Shown: positions 15,443 through 24,597, numbered from the stretch's first letter. The stretch: DNA of 44,877 bases from Adlercreutzia sp. ZJ473 (GCF_013185065.1 NZ_JAAVTO010000016.1:1-44877), one strand, 5' to 3'. Made by a program: numbers and translations. The notes: generated from the letters alone by a model not told the origin.

Positions 15443-15480
15443 AACCTCCTCGGGCCTGCGCCCGGGGAGGTTTTCTTTTC
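15443..15480 (+). terminator. Intrinsic terminator after the SpoVA-like gene
   Basis: AACCTCCTCGGGC (15443-15455) pairs with GCCCGGGGAGGTT (15460-15472) through 13 pairs including one T-G, with loop CTGC, followed by TTCTTTT. A weaker GC hairpin (15329-15352) overlaps the stop codon of the preceding gene. Confidence 0.88.
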
Positions 15481-15550
15481 CCGAACTCGACTATACTTAT
15501 ACCCTGCAAGACAAGCGCCTGCGCGCAGGCGGCAAGCGAAAGGACCAGGC

Positions 15551-15844
15551 ATGGGGCATGGCAAGAACAAGAAGCAGCGCATGGTCGCGCAGCTCGACGA
15601 GCTCGAGCTGAAGAAGCGCAGCGGCCTCATCCGCGTGCTCGCGGCCATCGTGGTGTTCGTGGTGGTCACGGCGATCAAGCAGGCGCTCATCCAGCAGGGC
15701 GTCGAGATCGCCTCCCACATGGTGGCGAACATGCTGTTCTACCTCATGGTGCTCGTGCTCGCCGGCGTGGCGGGCTTCGGCGCGCGCGACTGGTCGCGGG
15801 CGAGCAACGAGATCAGCGCGATCCGCGCCAAGCTGGGCCGCTAG
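15551..15844 (+). CDS. Small two-helix membrane protein of unknown function (97 aa)
   Basis: I do not recognise it. A Lys/Arg-rich cytoplasmic N-terminus (MGHGKNKKQRMVAQLDELEL) is followed by hydrophobic segments at about residues 27-46 and 57-78 and an amphipathic charged tail. Such a layout suits a small membrane-associated protein with both ends inside. A TATACT -10 hexamer at 15492-15497 probably starts its transcript just after the terminator. It lies 33 nt before queD and is probably co-transcribed with the preQ1 genes, but nothing in its sequence suggests a precursor transporter (too short for QueT or YhhQ). Confidence 0.75.
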   Translation: MGHGKNKKQRMVAQLDELELKKRSGLIRVLAAIVVFVVVTAIKQALIQQGVEIASHMVANMLFYLMVLVLAGVAGFGARDWSRASNEISAIRAKLGR

Positions 15845-15877
15845 GGCGGATGCGGGCGCGGTGCTTCGGAGGAGCCT

Positions 15878-16303
15878 ATGACGTACGGACTCAAGACTGA
15901 GAGCAGCTTCGACGCTGCCCACTTCCTCACCGACTACCACGGCAAGTGCGAGAACCTGCACGGGCACCGCTGGCGCGTGGTGGCCTACCTCAAGCAGGAC
16001 GAGCTGCAGAAGGCCGGCACCTGCAAGGACATGGTCGTCGACTTCGGCGCGTTCAAGAGCGCCCTGCGCGAGCTCACCGAGGGGCTCGACCACTCGTTCG
16101 TGGTGGAGGAGGGCTCGCTTGCGCCTGAGACGCTGGCGTGCCTGGAGAAGGAGGGCTTCACGCTCTCCGTCGTGCCCTTCCGCACCACGGCCGAGAACCT
16201 GGCGCGCTACTTCTTCGACAAGCTGGACGCGCGCGGCCTGCCGGTGTCCCAGGTCGACGTGTACGAGACGCCGAACAACTGCGCGATCTACTGTGGGCGC
16301 TAG
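15878..16303 (+). CDS. queD: 6-carboxy-5,6,7,8-tetrahydropterin synthase QueD
   Basis: QueD converts 7,8-dihydroneopterin triphosphate to 6-carboxytetrahydropterin, the first dedicated step of preQ0 synthesis. The zinc ligands H15, H28 and H30 (FDAAHF, NLHGHRW) and the catalytic C24 (GKCENLHGH) are all present, as is the LDHS motif. The length of 141 aa is typical. The start follows CGGAGGAGCCT. It is the first of four consecutive preQ1 genes. FolE, which supplies the substrate, is not in the window. No preQ1 riboswitch-like leader is visible. Confidence 0.96.
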   Translation: MTYGLKTESSFDAAHFLTDYHGKCENLHGHRWRVVAYLKQDELQKAGTCKDMVVDFGAFKSALRELTEGLDHSFVVEEGSLAPETLACLEKEGFTLSVVPFRTTAENLARYFFDKLDARGLPVSQVDVYETPNNCAIYCGR

Positions 16304-16391
16304 CGAGGCGACGGGCCGTGCGCAGGGCGCGGACGCGCCGCGCGCGCAACGCGAGCCGCGCGGGCAAGGCGGCGAGCCGTCCGCGCTGACC

Positions 16392-17084
16392 ATGCCCGTG
16401 GCCGAGCGCTTCGTGAGCATCAACGGCGAGGGAGCGCACGCGGGCCGCCTGGCGACGTTCCTGCGCTTCGCGGGCTGCAACCTCAGCTGCTCGTACTGCG
16501 ACACCGCCTGGGCGAACGCGCCCGGCTGCCCCGTGGAGCACCTGAGCGTGGAGGAGCTCGCGGCCTTCGCGCGCGAGGCTGGCACGCCGTGCGTGACGCT
16601 CACGGGCGGCGAGCCCTTGCTGCAGCCGCTGCTCCTGCCGCTGGTGCGCGCCCTGCTGGCTGACGTGGCGGCGCCGGCGCGCTTCGTTGAGATCGAGACG
16701 AACGGCGCGGTCGACGTGCGAAAGGTCGCGCAGCTGCGCGACGAGCTGGGGCTGCGCGGCGCCGGGGCGCTCGGGCTCACCATGGACTACAAGGGGCCCT
16801 CGAGCGGTGAGGAGCCCTCGATGCTCACCGGCAACTTCGCGTATCTGACCTGCGATGACGTGGTGAAGTTCGTCGTGGGCTCAGCGGAGGACCTGCGCGT
16901 GATGAGGCAGGTCGTCGAGCGCTTCGGGCTGTGCGAGCGCTGCGCGGTGTACGCAAGCCCGGTGCTCGGCGCGATGGAGCCGGCGGACATCGTCGAGTTC
17001 GTGAAGGAAGAAGACCTGACGGGCGTGACGGTGCAGCTGCAGCTGCACAAGATCATCTGGCCCGCGTGCGAGAGGGGCGTGTAG
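16392..17084 (+). CDS. queE: 7-carboxy-7-deazaguanine synthase QueE (radical SAM)
   Basis: QueE is the radical-SAM enzyme that contracts the ring of 6-carboxytetrahydropterin to 7-carboxy-7-deazaguanine. The cluster motif CNLSCSYC (CX3CX2C) is near residue 25, preceded by the typical VSINGEGAHAGR substrate-binding start, and TGGEPLLQ (the SAM-binding GGE motif) follows. ATG 16392 gives 230 aa, the family size, but has only a weak ribosome-binding site. The frame is open back to a GTG at 16293 overlapping the queD stop, which would add 33 low-complexity residues and give translational coupling. I prefer 16392 because the family sequence begins there. Confidence 0.93.
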   Translation: MPVAERFVSINGEGAHAGRLATFLRFAGCNLSCSYCDTAWANAPGCPVEHLSVEELAAFAREAGTPCVTLTGGEPLLQPLLLPLVRALLADVAAPARFVEIETNGAVDVRKVAQLRDELGLRGAGALGLTMDYKGPSSGEEPSMLTGNFAYLTCDDVVKFVVGSAEDLRVMRQVVERFGLCERCAVYASPVLGAMEPADIVEFVKEEDLTGVTVQLQLHKIIWPACERGV

Positions 17085-17873
17085 ATGGAAGAGGAGCGAG
17101 GCGGGGCGCTGGCCGGCGGCGACGCGCTGGCTGGCGGCGACGTTCGGGACGCGCAGGCCGGCGGCGTGCGCGAGGAGGCGGCGCGCCCGCGGCGCGCGCT
17201 CGTGCTGTGCTCGGGCGGCGTGGACTCGACCACGCTTTTGGCCCGCGCGGTGCGCGACTTCGGGGCCGAGAACGTGGTCGCGCTGAGCATCACGTACGGG
17301 CAGCGGCACGTGCGCGAGATGGACTCGGCTCGCGCGGTGGCGCAGCGCTACGGCGTCGATCAGCGCACGCTCGACCTCGGGGCCATCTTCGCCGACAGCA
17401 ACTGCTCGCTTCTGGCGCATTCGACCGAGGGCGTCCCGCAGGCGAGCTACGCCGAGCAGCTCGCCGAGGCGGACGGCTCGCTCGTGAGCACGTACGTGCC
17501 CTTCCGCAACGGGCTGTTCCTGTCATCGGCCGCGTCGATGGCGCTCTCGCTCGAGTGCTCGGCGCTGTTCTACGGCGCCCACCACGACGACTGGGCGGGC
17601 GACGCCTACCCCGACTGCTCGCCGGCGTTCGTCGAAGCCATGCGCCGGGCCGTCGAGGAGGGCACGGGCGGCGAGCTCACGCTCGAGGCGCCGTATGTGA
17701 CCTGGTCGAAGGCGGACATCGTGCGGGAGGGCCTCGCGCTCGGCGTGCCGTACGAGCTCACGTGGTCGTGCTACGAGGGCGGCGACGCCCCCTGCGGCAC
17801 CTGCGGCACCTGCATCGACCGCGCCCGCGCCTTCGCCGCCAACCATGTCCCCGACCCGCTGATCGGCCGCTGA
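17085..17873 (+). CDS. queC: 7-cyano-7-deazaguanine synthase QueC
   Basis: QueC is the ATP-dependent enzyme that turns carboxydeazaguanine into preQ0. The PP-loop ATP site [12 protein letters not shown] is near residue 43, SITYGQRH follows, and the zinc-binding cysteines are in [15 protein letters not shown] (CX7CX2CX2C) near the C-terminus. The gene begins directly after the queE stop. The first ~35 residues form a Gly/Ala-rich repetitive extension ([12 protein letters not shown]) not needed in the family, so the true start might be slightly further in, though no better ribosome-binding site is evident. Confidence 0.95.
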   Translation: MEEERGGALAGGDALAGGDVRDAQAGGVREEAARPRRALVLCSGGVDSTTLLARAVRDFGAENVVALSITYGQRHVREMDSARAVAQRYGVDQRTLDLGAIFADSNCSLLAHSTEGVPQASYAEQLAEADGSLVSTYVPFRNGLFLSSAASMALSLECSALFYGAHHDDWAGDAYPDCSPAFVEAMRRAVEEGTGGELTLEAPYVTWSKADIVREGLALGVPYELTWSCYEGGDAPCGTCGTCIDRARAFAANHVPDPLIGR

Positions 17874-17898
17874 GCCCGATCGTTCAAGGAGAGTGACC

Positions 17899-18381
17899 AT
17901 GAGCGAAGCTGAGAGCCTCACGCTGCTGGGCAACCAGAACGTGGCGTACCCGCATGACTACGACCCCTCCGTGCTCGAGACGTTCGTCAACAAGCACCAG
18001 GACGTCGACTACTTCGTGAAGTTCAACTGCCCCGAGTTCACGAGCCTGTGCCCCATCACGGGCCAGCCCGACTTCGCCACCGTCTACATCAGCTACGTGC
18101 CCGACGTGCGCATGGTGGAGTCGAAGAGCCTGAAGCTGTACCTGTTCAGCTTCCGCAACCACGGGGGCTTCCACGAGGACTGCGTGAACGTGATCATGAA
18201 GGACCTGATCAGGCTCATGGATCCCAAGTACATCGAGGTGTGGGGCAAGTTCCTGCCGCGCGGCGGCATCTCCATCGACCCGTACTGCAACTACGGCCGC
18301 CCGGACACGCGCTGGGAGGAGGTGGCCTGGCGGCGCCTCTCGGGCCACGACCTGAGCCCCGAGCGCGTCGACAACCGCTGA
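17899..18381 (+). CDS. queF: NADPH-dependent 7-cyano-7-deazaguanine reductase QueF
   Basis: QueF reduces the nitrile of preQ0 to the amine of preQ1. This is the short unimodular type (160 aa). The catalytic Cys51 in [13 protein letters not shown] and Asp58 keep the known spacing, and the family motif [10 protein letters not shown] and FHEDC follow. ATG 17899 has AAGGAG seven bases upstream; GTG 17893 is a poorer alternative. It closes the queDECF operon, which therefore covers every step from dihydroneopterin triphosphate to preQ1. The later steps (Tgt, QueA, QueG/H) are elsewhere. Confidence 0.96.
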   Translation: MSEAESLTLLGNQNVAYPHDYDPSVLETFVNKHQDVDYFVKFNCPEFTSLCPITGQPDFATVYISYVPDVRMVESKSLKLYLFSFRNHGGFHEDCVNVIMKDLIRLMDPKYIEVWGKFLPRGGISIDPYCNYGRPDTRWEEVAWRRLSGHDLSPERVDNR

Positions 18382-18550
18382 GGCGCGGCCGCTGGACGCG
18401 CCACGACGCGTGCGCCCGGCGCGCTTGCCAAAGAGACCTGCTTTTCCTTGCGCGTCTCCTGCCCATGAGCGCTCCTTTTCGCTAAACTGTCTGAACAGGA
18501 TGGAGGGGCCTGCTCGCGGGCTTCTTCGCAACACAGGGAGAGGATGGCTT

Positions 18551-19129
18551 ATGCGGCTGCTTGAAGAGCGCATCAGGCGCGACGGCGTGGTGAAGGACAA
18601 CGACGTGCTGAAGGTCGACTCGTTTCTGAACCACCAGATGGACGTGGCTCTGTTCGACGCCATGGCGAGGGAGTGGTGGAGGCGGTTCTCCGACCGCCCG
18701 ATCAACAAGATCCTCACCATCGAGGCGTCGGGCATCGGCATCGCCGCCGTGACGGCGCAGTGCTTCGGCGTGCCGGCGGTGTTCGCGAAGAAGTCGCAGA
18801 GCATCAACCTCGACGGCACCGTGTACGCCACGCGCATCAAGTCGTTCACGCACGGCAAGGTGTTCGACGTCATCGTGTCCACGCGCTGCATCGGCCCTGA
18901 CGACCACGTGCTCATCATCGACGACTTCCTGGCGAACGGCTGCGCCCTGAACGGCCTCATCGAGATCTGCGAGAACGCGGGCGCGGTGGTCGAGGGCATC
19001 GGCATCGCCGTCGAGAAGGGATTCCAGGGCGGCGGCGACAGCCTGCGCGAGCGCGGCTACGACCTGCAGTCCCTCGCCATCATCGAGTCCATGGACGCCG
19101 AGACGGGCGAGATCGTGTTCCGCGCATGA
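18551..19129 (+). CDS. xpt: Xanthine phosphoribosyltransferase
   Basis: The enzyme salvages xanthine with PRPP to XMP. The 192-aa sequence closely follows the Xpt pattern: [11 protein letters not shown] near the N-terminus, [11 protein letters not shown], and the PRPP-binding loop [11 protein letters not shown] near residue 118, then [14 protein letters not shown] 18551 has GGGAGAGGATGG upstream. It overlaps the next gene by ATGA, forming the xpt-permease pair known from Bacillus. A CGCTAAACT -10-like element is at 18480-18488. I see no purine riboswitch in the 170-nt leader, unlike the Bacillus operon. Confidence 0.93.
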   Translation: MRLLEERIRRDGVVKDNDVLKVDSFLNHQMDVALFDAMAREWWRRFSDRPINKILTIEASGIGIAAVTAQCFGVPAVFAKKSQSINLDGTVYATRIKSFTHGKVFDVIVSTRCIGPDDHVLIIDDFLANGCALNGLIEICENAGAVVEGIGIAVEKGFQGGGDSLRERGYDLQSLAIIESMDAETGEIVFRA

Positions 19130-20490
19130 GCGGGGGGATGGACGCCTCGGCGCTCTCGTCGCTCGATGCGAAGATCCCCTTGGTGCGGGCGTTCCCGTAC
19201 GGGCTCCAGCACGTGCTCGCCATGTTCGTGGCGAACCTCGCGCCCATCGCCATCATCGCGGCGGCTGCGGGCCTCACCTCCGAGCAGGGCGCGCTGCTCA
19301 TCCAGAACGCCATGCTCATCGCGGGCATCGGCACGTTCATCCAGCTGTTCCCCGTGTGGCGCGCGGGCTCGGGCCTGCCCATCGTCATGGGCATCAGCTT
19401 CACCTTCGTGTCGGTGGCCTGCACCATCGCGGCGACGTCCGGCTACGGCGCGCTCATCGGGGCCGTCATCGCAGGCGGCGTCATCGAGGGCGTGCTCGGC
19501 CTGTTCGCGCGGTACTGGCGGCGCGTCATCACGCCCATCGTGGCGGCGGTGGTGGTGACGGCCATCGGGTTCTCGCTTCTGAGCGTGGGCGCGGCGTCGT
19601 TCGGCGGCGGCTCGGGCGCCGAGGACTTCGGCTCGTGGGAGAACTTGGCGCTCGGCACGGTGTCGCTCGTGGCGTGCCTGGCGTTCCAGGCGCTGGCGAA
19701 GGGCACCACCAAGCAGCTCGCCGTGCTGTTCGGCCTGGTCGTGGGCTATGTGGTGGCCATCCCGCTCGGCAAGGTCGACTTCAGCGTGTTCGCGGGCGCC
19801 GCCCCCGTCGCGCTGCCGACGCTCATGCCGGTGACGCCCGAGCTCGACTTGGGCGCCATCATCTCCGTCACGCTGATCTTCCTGGTGTCAGCTACCGAGA
19901 CCATCGGCGACGTGTCGGCGCTCACGGCCGTGGCGTTCAAGCGCGCGCCGTCTGACAGGGAGCTTTCCGGCGCCATCGTGGCCGACGGCTTCACGAGCAC
20001 GCTCTCGGGCTGCTTCGGCTGCTCGCCGGTGACGTCGTTCTCGCAGAACGTGGGGCTGATCGCCATGACGAAGGTGGTGAACCGCCGCGCCATCGCCACG
20101 GGCGCGTTCGTGCTCGTGCTGGCCGGGTTCGTGCCGGTGGTGAGCCTGGCGTTCTCGTCGCTGCCCGAGGCGGTGCTCGGCGGGTGCACCATCATGATGT
20201 TCGGCAACATCATCCTGAGCGGCTTCCAGATGATCGCGAGCGCCGGCTTCTCGCAGCGCAACATCACCATCGCCGCGCTCTCGCTTGCGGTGGGCATCGG
20301 GTTCACCCAGATGAGCGACATCTTCGGGGTGTTTCCCGCGCTCGTGCAGAGCGTGTTCGCCACCAACTGCGTGGCCGTGGTGTTCGTGGTGGCCATCGTG
20401 CTGTCGCTCGTGCTGCCGAGGGACGCCAAGGTGGAGGGCCCGCTCGTGGTGGAGGACGCGGCCGAGGGGGCGCACGGCGGCGCGCGGTGA
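19126..20490 (+). CDS. pbuX: Xanthine/uracil permease of the NCS2 (NAT) family
   Basis: This 454-aa protein has about 12-14 membrane segments. The NAT signature is recognisable as [12 protein letters not shown] in the second half, with the upstream [13 protein letters not shown] element that forms the substrate site in UapA/XanQ-type carriers. Translational coupling to xpt (ATGA overlap) argues for xanthine, possibly with urate or guanine, rather than uracil. Start ATG 19126. An in-frame ATG at 19138 exists but lacks the coupling. The last ~20 residues are a polar tail. Confidence 0.9.
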   Translation: MSGGMDASALSSLDAKIPLVRAFPYGLQHVLAMFVANLAPIAIIAAAAGLTSEQGALLIQNAMLIAGIGTFIQLFPVWRAGSGLPIVMGISFTFVSVACTIAATSGYGALIGAVIAGGVIEGVLGLFARYWRRVITPIVAAVVVTAIGFSLLSVGAASFGGGSGAEDFGSWENLALGTVSLVACLAFQALAKGTTKQLAVLFGLVVGYVVAIPLGKVDFSVFAGAAPVALPTLMPVTPELDLGAIISVTLIFLVSATETIGDVSALTAVAFKRAPSDRELSGAIVADGFTSTLSGCFGCSPVTSFSQNVGLIAMTKVVNRRAIATGAFVLVLAGFVPVVSLAFSSLPEAVLGGCTIMMFGNIILSGFQMIASAGFSQRNITIAALSLAVGIGFTQMSDIFGVFPALVQSVFATNCVAVVFVVAIVLSLVLPRDAKVEGPLVVEDAAEGAHGGAR

Positions 20491-20644
20491 CGCGCAGGCT
20501 CCGAAGGGGCGCGCGGCGACGCTTGGCGTCGTGCGGCTGACGCTGCCCCCGGGGCGTGGTTGACGCGCGCCCGCGCGCTTTCGCCTCACGGGCGAGGCAT
20601 CCCTCGCACTGCCGCAAATTTCGAAAAATAGTGCGAATTTCTCT

Positions 20645-20673
20645 GAACAAATGTTCCTTATTCATGCTATACT
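20645..20673 (+). promoter_or_regulatory. LexA-type box overlapping an extended -10 promoter
   Basis: GAACAAATGTTC (20645-20656) is a perfect palindrome fitting GAAC-N4-GTTC, the SOS operator of Gram-positive LexA/DinR. TGCTATACT (hexamer 20668-20673) lies 11 nt after it, so the box would cover the -35 region. A degenerate GAACAGGTGTAC follows at 20687-20698. The start codon is at 20720. AT-rich tracts lie just upstream (20605-20645). Confidence 0.6.
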
Positions 20674-20719
20674 GGCTGCGAAAAAGAACAGGTGTACGAA
20701 AAATGAAGAGGTGATCCGC

Positions 20720-21589
20720 ATGTCAGTGCAGTCAGGTGGCAACGGTCGGCAGTTCTGCTTCGGAGAGCTCGAGGTCAGCGCAGATGACGTCATCACGGTG
20801 AGGGAGGCGCTGGCGTCATGCGGCGCGCGCGACCTCCTCGAGGCAGTCCTCGGCGCCGAGGCGGGGTGGCGCGTCTCGGTTGACGCGCTTGACGGGGCCT
20901 GCGCGGAGGCGCTCGCCCGAAAGATCGAGGCGTCGTTGCGCTGCATGCTCAACGTGCCGCCGTGCGCGGACGCGCATCCGGAGAGCCTCGTCGTCCCCTG
21001 GGAGCGGCTCGAGGTGGTTGACGCGCGGGGCACGCTGCGGCGGCGCGTGGGGGCAGCCGTCCTCGACAGCGGCAACGTGCCTGAGATGGCCGCGCTGCTC
21101 GACGGGGGAGCGGCTCGCGTGGCGGGGCTCGCGGCGCTGCGGGACGCGGAAGGCAGCGCCGAGCGCGCGTGCGCCGGCAGGCCGTGGGCGTGGGGGCGCC
21201 TTGCGCGCTCAGTTCTCCCGCTCGCCTTCGAGCCGTGGTCCGAGACGCTCAGCCGGCGCATGTGGGTTCCGCGGTCGCTGTGCGAAAAGGAGCGCTGCCT
21301 CGCGGCGGGAAGCGTCTTCTGGGCCATGACGTACTTCGGCTTCGGCGCGGCGCGGGCGCGCCGTCCTCCCTGCGGGGCGGCCTGGCGCAAGGAGCGCTTC
21401 CTGCGCGGCGAGGACGGCCTTTCGTGGGGAGGCATGTTCGCGCCGGAGGTGCCCGAGGGTCGTCTGCCTCCCCTTGACGAGGGCTACGCTCGCCGGCTTG
21501 CGAGAATCGCCGAGCTCTTCAACTACAACAGCTGGATAGACCTGCTCCAGGCGCTGGTTGAGCTCGATGCCCTGAAGGCGGCGGCCTGA
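20720..21589 (+). CDS. Unrecognised protein (289 aa) behind a LexA-type box
   Basis: I cannot assign a family. ATG 20720 has AAGAGGTGATC upstream. The product is soluble-looking, rich in Ala, Arg and Leu, with several cysteines and tryptophans, and ends in a conserved-looking segment FNYNSWIDLLQALVELDAL. No signal peptide, membrane helix, P-loop or zinc pattern is evident. GC content and codon use match the neighbours. If the upstream palindrome is a LexA operator, the gene would be induced by DNA damage. It is transcribed alone and followed by a perfect GC hairpin. Confidence 0.7.
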   Translation: MSVQSGGNGRQFCFGELEVSADDVITVREALASCGARDLLEAVLGAEAGWRVSVDALDGACAEALARKIEASLRCMLNVPPCADAHPESLVVPWERLEVVDARGTLRRRVGAAVLDSGNVPEMAALLDGGAARVAGLAALRDAEGSAERACAGRPWAWGRLARSVLPLAFEPWSETLSRRMWVPRSLCEKERCLAAGSVFWAMTYFGFGAARARRPPCGAAWRKERFLRGEDGLSWGGMFAPEVPEGRLPPLDEGYARRLARIAELFNYNSWIDLLQALVELDALKAAA

Positions 21590-21599
21590 GCTTCTCGAA

Positions 21600-21638
21600 C
21601 GCGTGCGGCCTCGCGCGGTCTGCGCGGGGCCGCACGCG
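21600..21638 (+). terminator. Long GC-rich hairpin without U tract
   Basis: The arms 21600-21616 and 21622-21638 pair over 17 bp (one T-G) with loop GGTCT, starting 10 nt after the stop codon. The following bases are AAACAGG, so a classical U tract is missing. Such I-shaped terminators have been proposed in high-GC actinobacteria. Confidence 0.55.
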
Positions 21639-21705
21639 AAACAGGATGGAAACGAGGAGCATACGCGCCTGAAACAATAGCCGCCTATGCTGGTGTGACC
21701 ACAGG

Positions 21706-21849
21706 ATGCAGGCGCCCTGCGCCCCCGCCAACCGCCGAGCTGCGTCGGCGCTTCCGGCGTGCGAGGCGGTCGCAGCTCCAGGTTCGGGCGTGACCTCGGA
21801 CCTCGCGCTCGGCCGTGGGGTCTGCGGCGGGGGCGCAGGGCGCCTGCAT
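21706..21849 (+). promoter_or_regulatory. Structured leader with a perfect 24-bp inverted repeat upstream of the glutamate synthase operon
   Basis: Bases 21706-21729 and 21826-21849 are perfect reverse complements (24 of 24), enclosing 96 nt. Inside, GAGCTGCG (21737-21744) and CGCAGCTC (21771-21778) form another stem. The outer stem ends 37 nt before the first gene and just ahead of its GAGGAG site. It may be an RNA leader sensing nitrogen or amino-acid status, or a 144-bp MITE-like element with terminal inverted repeats. No known riboswitch core was recognised. Confidence 0.6.
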
Positions 21850-21886
21850 GGCTGGGGCGTTTGCCTATGAGACGAGGAGTACATCC

Positions 21887-23083
21887 ATGCAGAACAGGGA
21901 AAGCCTCAGGGAGGGACGCGTCAGGATACCCTCGGGCTGCGCCATCGCGGGCATCATGGACCGCAGCGGCAGTCGGCATGACGGGAGCGACATCTTGAAG
22001 TCGATCGCCCTCATGCACGACCGCGGCAACGGCCTCGGCGGCGGGTTCGCGGCGTACGGCATCTACCCTGAGTACAAGGACCTCTACGCGTTTCACATCA
22101 TGTACGAGAGCCGTGACGCGCGCACGGAGACGGAAGCCTACCTCGACAAGCACTTCATGAGCGAGAAGCAGGAGCGCATCCCCACGGAGAGCGTCGGCTC
22201 CATCAAGAACCCGCCCGACATCTGGCGCTACTTCGTGGCGCCGCACCCCATGCGCCTCAACATGAGCGGCCTGGACGAGTTCGAGTACACCATGCAGCAC
22301 GTGTTCCACGTCAACGGCCAGATCGACGGCGCCTTCGTGGCCTCGTCGGGTAAGAACATGGGCGCCTTCAAGGGCGTCGGCTACCCGGAGGACATCGGCG
22401 AGTTCTACCGCATCCAGGACTACCGGGCGTGGGCGTGGACGGCGCACGGGCGCTTTCCCACCAACACGCCCGGCTGGTGGGGCGGCGCGCACCCCTTCAC
22501 GCTGCTCAACTGGTCGGTGGTGCACAACGGCGAGATCTCCAGCTACGACACCAACCGCCGCTACGTCGAGCAGTTCGGCTACGACTGCGAGCTCCAGACG
22601 GACACCGAGGTCATCACGTACCTGTTCGACCTGCTGGCCCGCCGCCACGGGTTCTCGCAGGAGATGGCGGCGCACATCATGACGGCCAGCTCGTGGGATG
22701 ACATCGACCGCATGGACCCCGAGCGCGCCGCCTTCGAGACGGCGCTGCGCACCACCTACTCGAGCGCCCTCGTGAACGGGCCGTTCTCGGTGATCCTCGG
22801 CTCCGACGAGGGGCTGCTCGCCCTCAACGACCGCCTCAAGCTGCGCGCGCTCATGGCGGCCGAGAAGGGCTCCATGGTGTATCTGGCCAGCGAGCAGGCG
22901 GCCATCGAGGTCGTGTGCCCTGACGCCGAGAACGTGCGCTCCATCGAGGGCGGCGTGCCGTTCGTGGTCCAGCTCGACGAGGTGGCCCGCCGCAAGCGCG
23001 GCGAGTCGGCGGAGAACACGCCGTCGGCCAAGCCGTTCAAGCACGAGGTGGGCGTTCTGCCGCGGAGAAGGAAGGAGGCGTAG
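21887..23083 (+). CDS. Split glutamate synthase, class II glutamine amidotransferase subunit
   Basis: This subunit hydrolyses glutamine and passes ammonia to the synthase subunit. A short propeptide precedes the catalytic Cys18 (PSGCAIAGIMDRSG), which must become N-terminal by cleavage. HGRFPTNTPGWWGGAHPF and NWSVVHNGEISSY are the typical class II (Ntn) substrate-site motifs. ATG 21887 follows GACGAGGAG and gives 398 aa; the frame is open further upstream into the inverted-repeat leader. It is the first of five genes that together replace the single GltB/GltD proteins, as in the archaeal-type split enzyme. Confidence 0.9.
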   Translation: MQNRESLREGRVRIPSGCAIAGIMDRSGSRHDGSDILKSIALMHDRGNGLGGGFAAYGIYPEYKDLYAFHIMYESRDARTETEAYLDKHFMSEKQERIPTESVGSIKNPPDIWRYFVAPHPMRLNMSGLDEFEYTMQHVFHVNGQIDGAFVASSGKNMGAFKGVGYPEDIGEFYRIQDYRAWAWTAHGRFPTNTPGWWGGAHPFTLLNWSVVHNGEISSYDTNRRYVEQFGYDCELQTDTEVITYLFDLLARRHGFSQEMAAHIMTASSWDDIDRMDPERAAFETALRTTYSSALVNGPFSVILGSDEGLLALNDRLKLRALMAAEKGSMVYLASEQAAIEVVCPDAENVRSIEGGVPFVVQLDEVARRKRGESAENTPSAKPFKHEVGVLPRRRKEA

Positions 23084-23087
23084 GAAC

Positions 23088-24593
23088 ATGCTCGACTACC
23101 TGCTTCCTCGCTACAAGGTGGAGCGCGACCGCGACCTGTGCGTCCAGTGCGGCGTGTGCGAGCGCTCGTGCGCGAACGAGGTCCACCACGTCGACCCTGA
23201 CCTCGGCCGCGTGGTGGCCGACCACGCGGCGTGCGTGAACTGCCAGCGCTGCGTGGTCATGTGCCCCACGAAGGCCATCGCCATCACCAAATGGCCCCAG
23301 GTCGACAGCGGGTCGGCGAACTGGACGCTCGGCTACATGCAGGACATCGCCAAGCAGGCGCAGACCGGCGCGGTGCTCCTGTCCTCGATGGGCAACCCCG
23401 AGCCGTACCCCATCTACTGGGACCACCTGCTCCTGAACGCGAGCCAGGTCACGAACCCCTCCATCGACCCTCTGCGCGAGCCCATGGAGACGCGTGTGCT
23501 CTTAGGCGGCCGCCCCGGCATGCTCAAGGTCAACGAGCGCGAGCACAAGCTCGTGTCGCCGATGCCGCCGCAGATCAAGCTCGACGTCCCCCTCATGTTC
23601 TCGGCCATGAGCTTCGGCTCCATCTCGCTCAACGCGCAGATGTCGCTCGCCATGGCGGCGCGCGAGCTGGGCACGTACTTCAACACGGGCGAGGGCGGCC
23701 TGCACCGCGACCTCGAGCCCTACGCGGCGAACGCCATCGTGCAGGTGGCCTCGGGCCGCTTCGGCGTCGACCCCCACTACCTCGCGGCGGGTGCCGCGAT
23801 CGAGATCAAGATCGGCCAGGGCGCCAAGCCCGGCATCGGCGGGCATCTGCCCGGCGAGAAGATCAACGCCGAGGTGTCGCGCACGCGCATGATCCCCCAG
23901 GGCACCGACGCCATCTCGCCGGCGCCCCACCACGACATCTACTCGATCGAGGATCTGCGCCAGCTCATCTTCTCGCTGAAGGAGGCCACGCGCTACGCCA
24001 AGCCCGTCGCGGTGAAGATCGCCGCCGTGCACAACGCAGCCGCCATTGCGTCGGGCATGGCGCGCGCAGGAGCCGACATCATCGTGGTCGACGGCTTCCG
24101 CGGCGGCACCGGCGCCGCGCCCAAGCGCATTCGCGACAACGTGGGCATCCCCATCGAGCTCGCGCTGGCCGCTGTCGACCAGCGCCTGCGCGACGAGGGC
24201 ATCCGCTCCACGGTGAGCCTGGTGGCCGCAGGCTCCATGCGCAGCTCGGCCGACGTGGTGCGCGCCATCGCGCTCGGCGCCGACGCGGTCTACTGTGCCT
24301 CGGCGGCGCTCATCGCGCTGGGGTGCCACCAGTGCGGCGACTGCTCGAGCGGCAAGTGCAACTGGGGCATCGCAACGCAGCGCCCCGAGCTCACCCGCCG
24401 CCTCAACCCCGAGATCGCGGCCGAGCGCGTGGTCAACCTGATCCGCGGCTGGAACCACGAGATCCAGGAGATGATGGGCGGCATGGGAATCAACGCCATC
24501 GACAGCCTGCGCGGCAACCGCCTCATGCTGCGCGGCGTGGGGCTCAACGAGAAGGAGCTTGAGATCCTCGGCGTGAAGTACGCGGGAGAGTGA
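23088..24593 (+). CDS. Split glutamate synthase, FMN-binding synthase subunit with ferredoxin domain
   Basis: This is the central glutamate synthase (GltS) domain that forms glutamate from 2-oxoglutarate and ammonia on FMN. The first 65 residues carry two 4Fe-4S motifs (CVQCGVCERSC and CVNCQRCVVMC). Then follow the barrel motifs MSFGSISLNAQ, NTGEGGLH, IGQGAKPGIGGHLPG, VDGFRGGTGAAP and the cysteine-rich CHQCGDCSSGKCNWGIATQ loop that binds the 3Fe-4S cluster in GltB. The length of 501 aa is normal for the archaeal type. It begins 4 nt after the amidotransferase gene. Confidence 0.94.
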   Translation: MLDYLLPRYKVERDRDLCVQCGVCERSCANEVHHVDPDLGRVVADHAACVNCQRCVVMCPTKAIAITKWPQVDSGSANWTLGYMQDIAKQAQTGAVLLSSMGNPEPYPIYWDHLLLNASQVTNPSIDPLREPMETRVLLGGRPGMLKVNEREHKLVSPMPPQIKLDVPLMFSAMSFGSISLNAQMSLAMAARELGTYFNTGEGGLHRDLEPYAANAIVQVASGRFGVDPHYLAAGAAIEIKIGQGAKPGIGGHLPGEKINAEVSRTRMIPQGTDAISPAPHHDIYSIEDLRQLIFSLKEATRYAKPVAVKIAAVHNAAAIASGMARAGADIIVVDGFRGGTGAAPKRIRDNVGIPIELALAAVDQRLRDEGIRSTVSLVAAGSMRSSADVVRAIALGADAVYCASAALIALGCHQCGDCSSGKCNWGIATQRPELTRRLNPEIAAERVVNLIRGWNHEIQEMMGGMGINAIDSLRGNRLMLRGVGLNEKELEILGVKYAGE

Positions 24594-24597
24594 TGAT

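Noticed and set aside
15845-15877. preQ1 riboswitch before queD
   Set aside because: The gap is only 33 nt and the upstream leader (15498-15550) contains no preQ1-type hairpin with an A-rich tail.
18382-18550. Purine riboswitch before xpt
   Set aside because: The Bacillus xpt leader has one, but no conserved purine-aptamer core or suitable three-stem fold is visible here.
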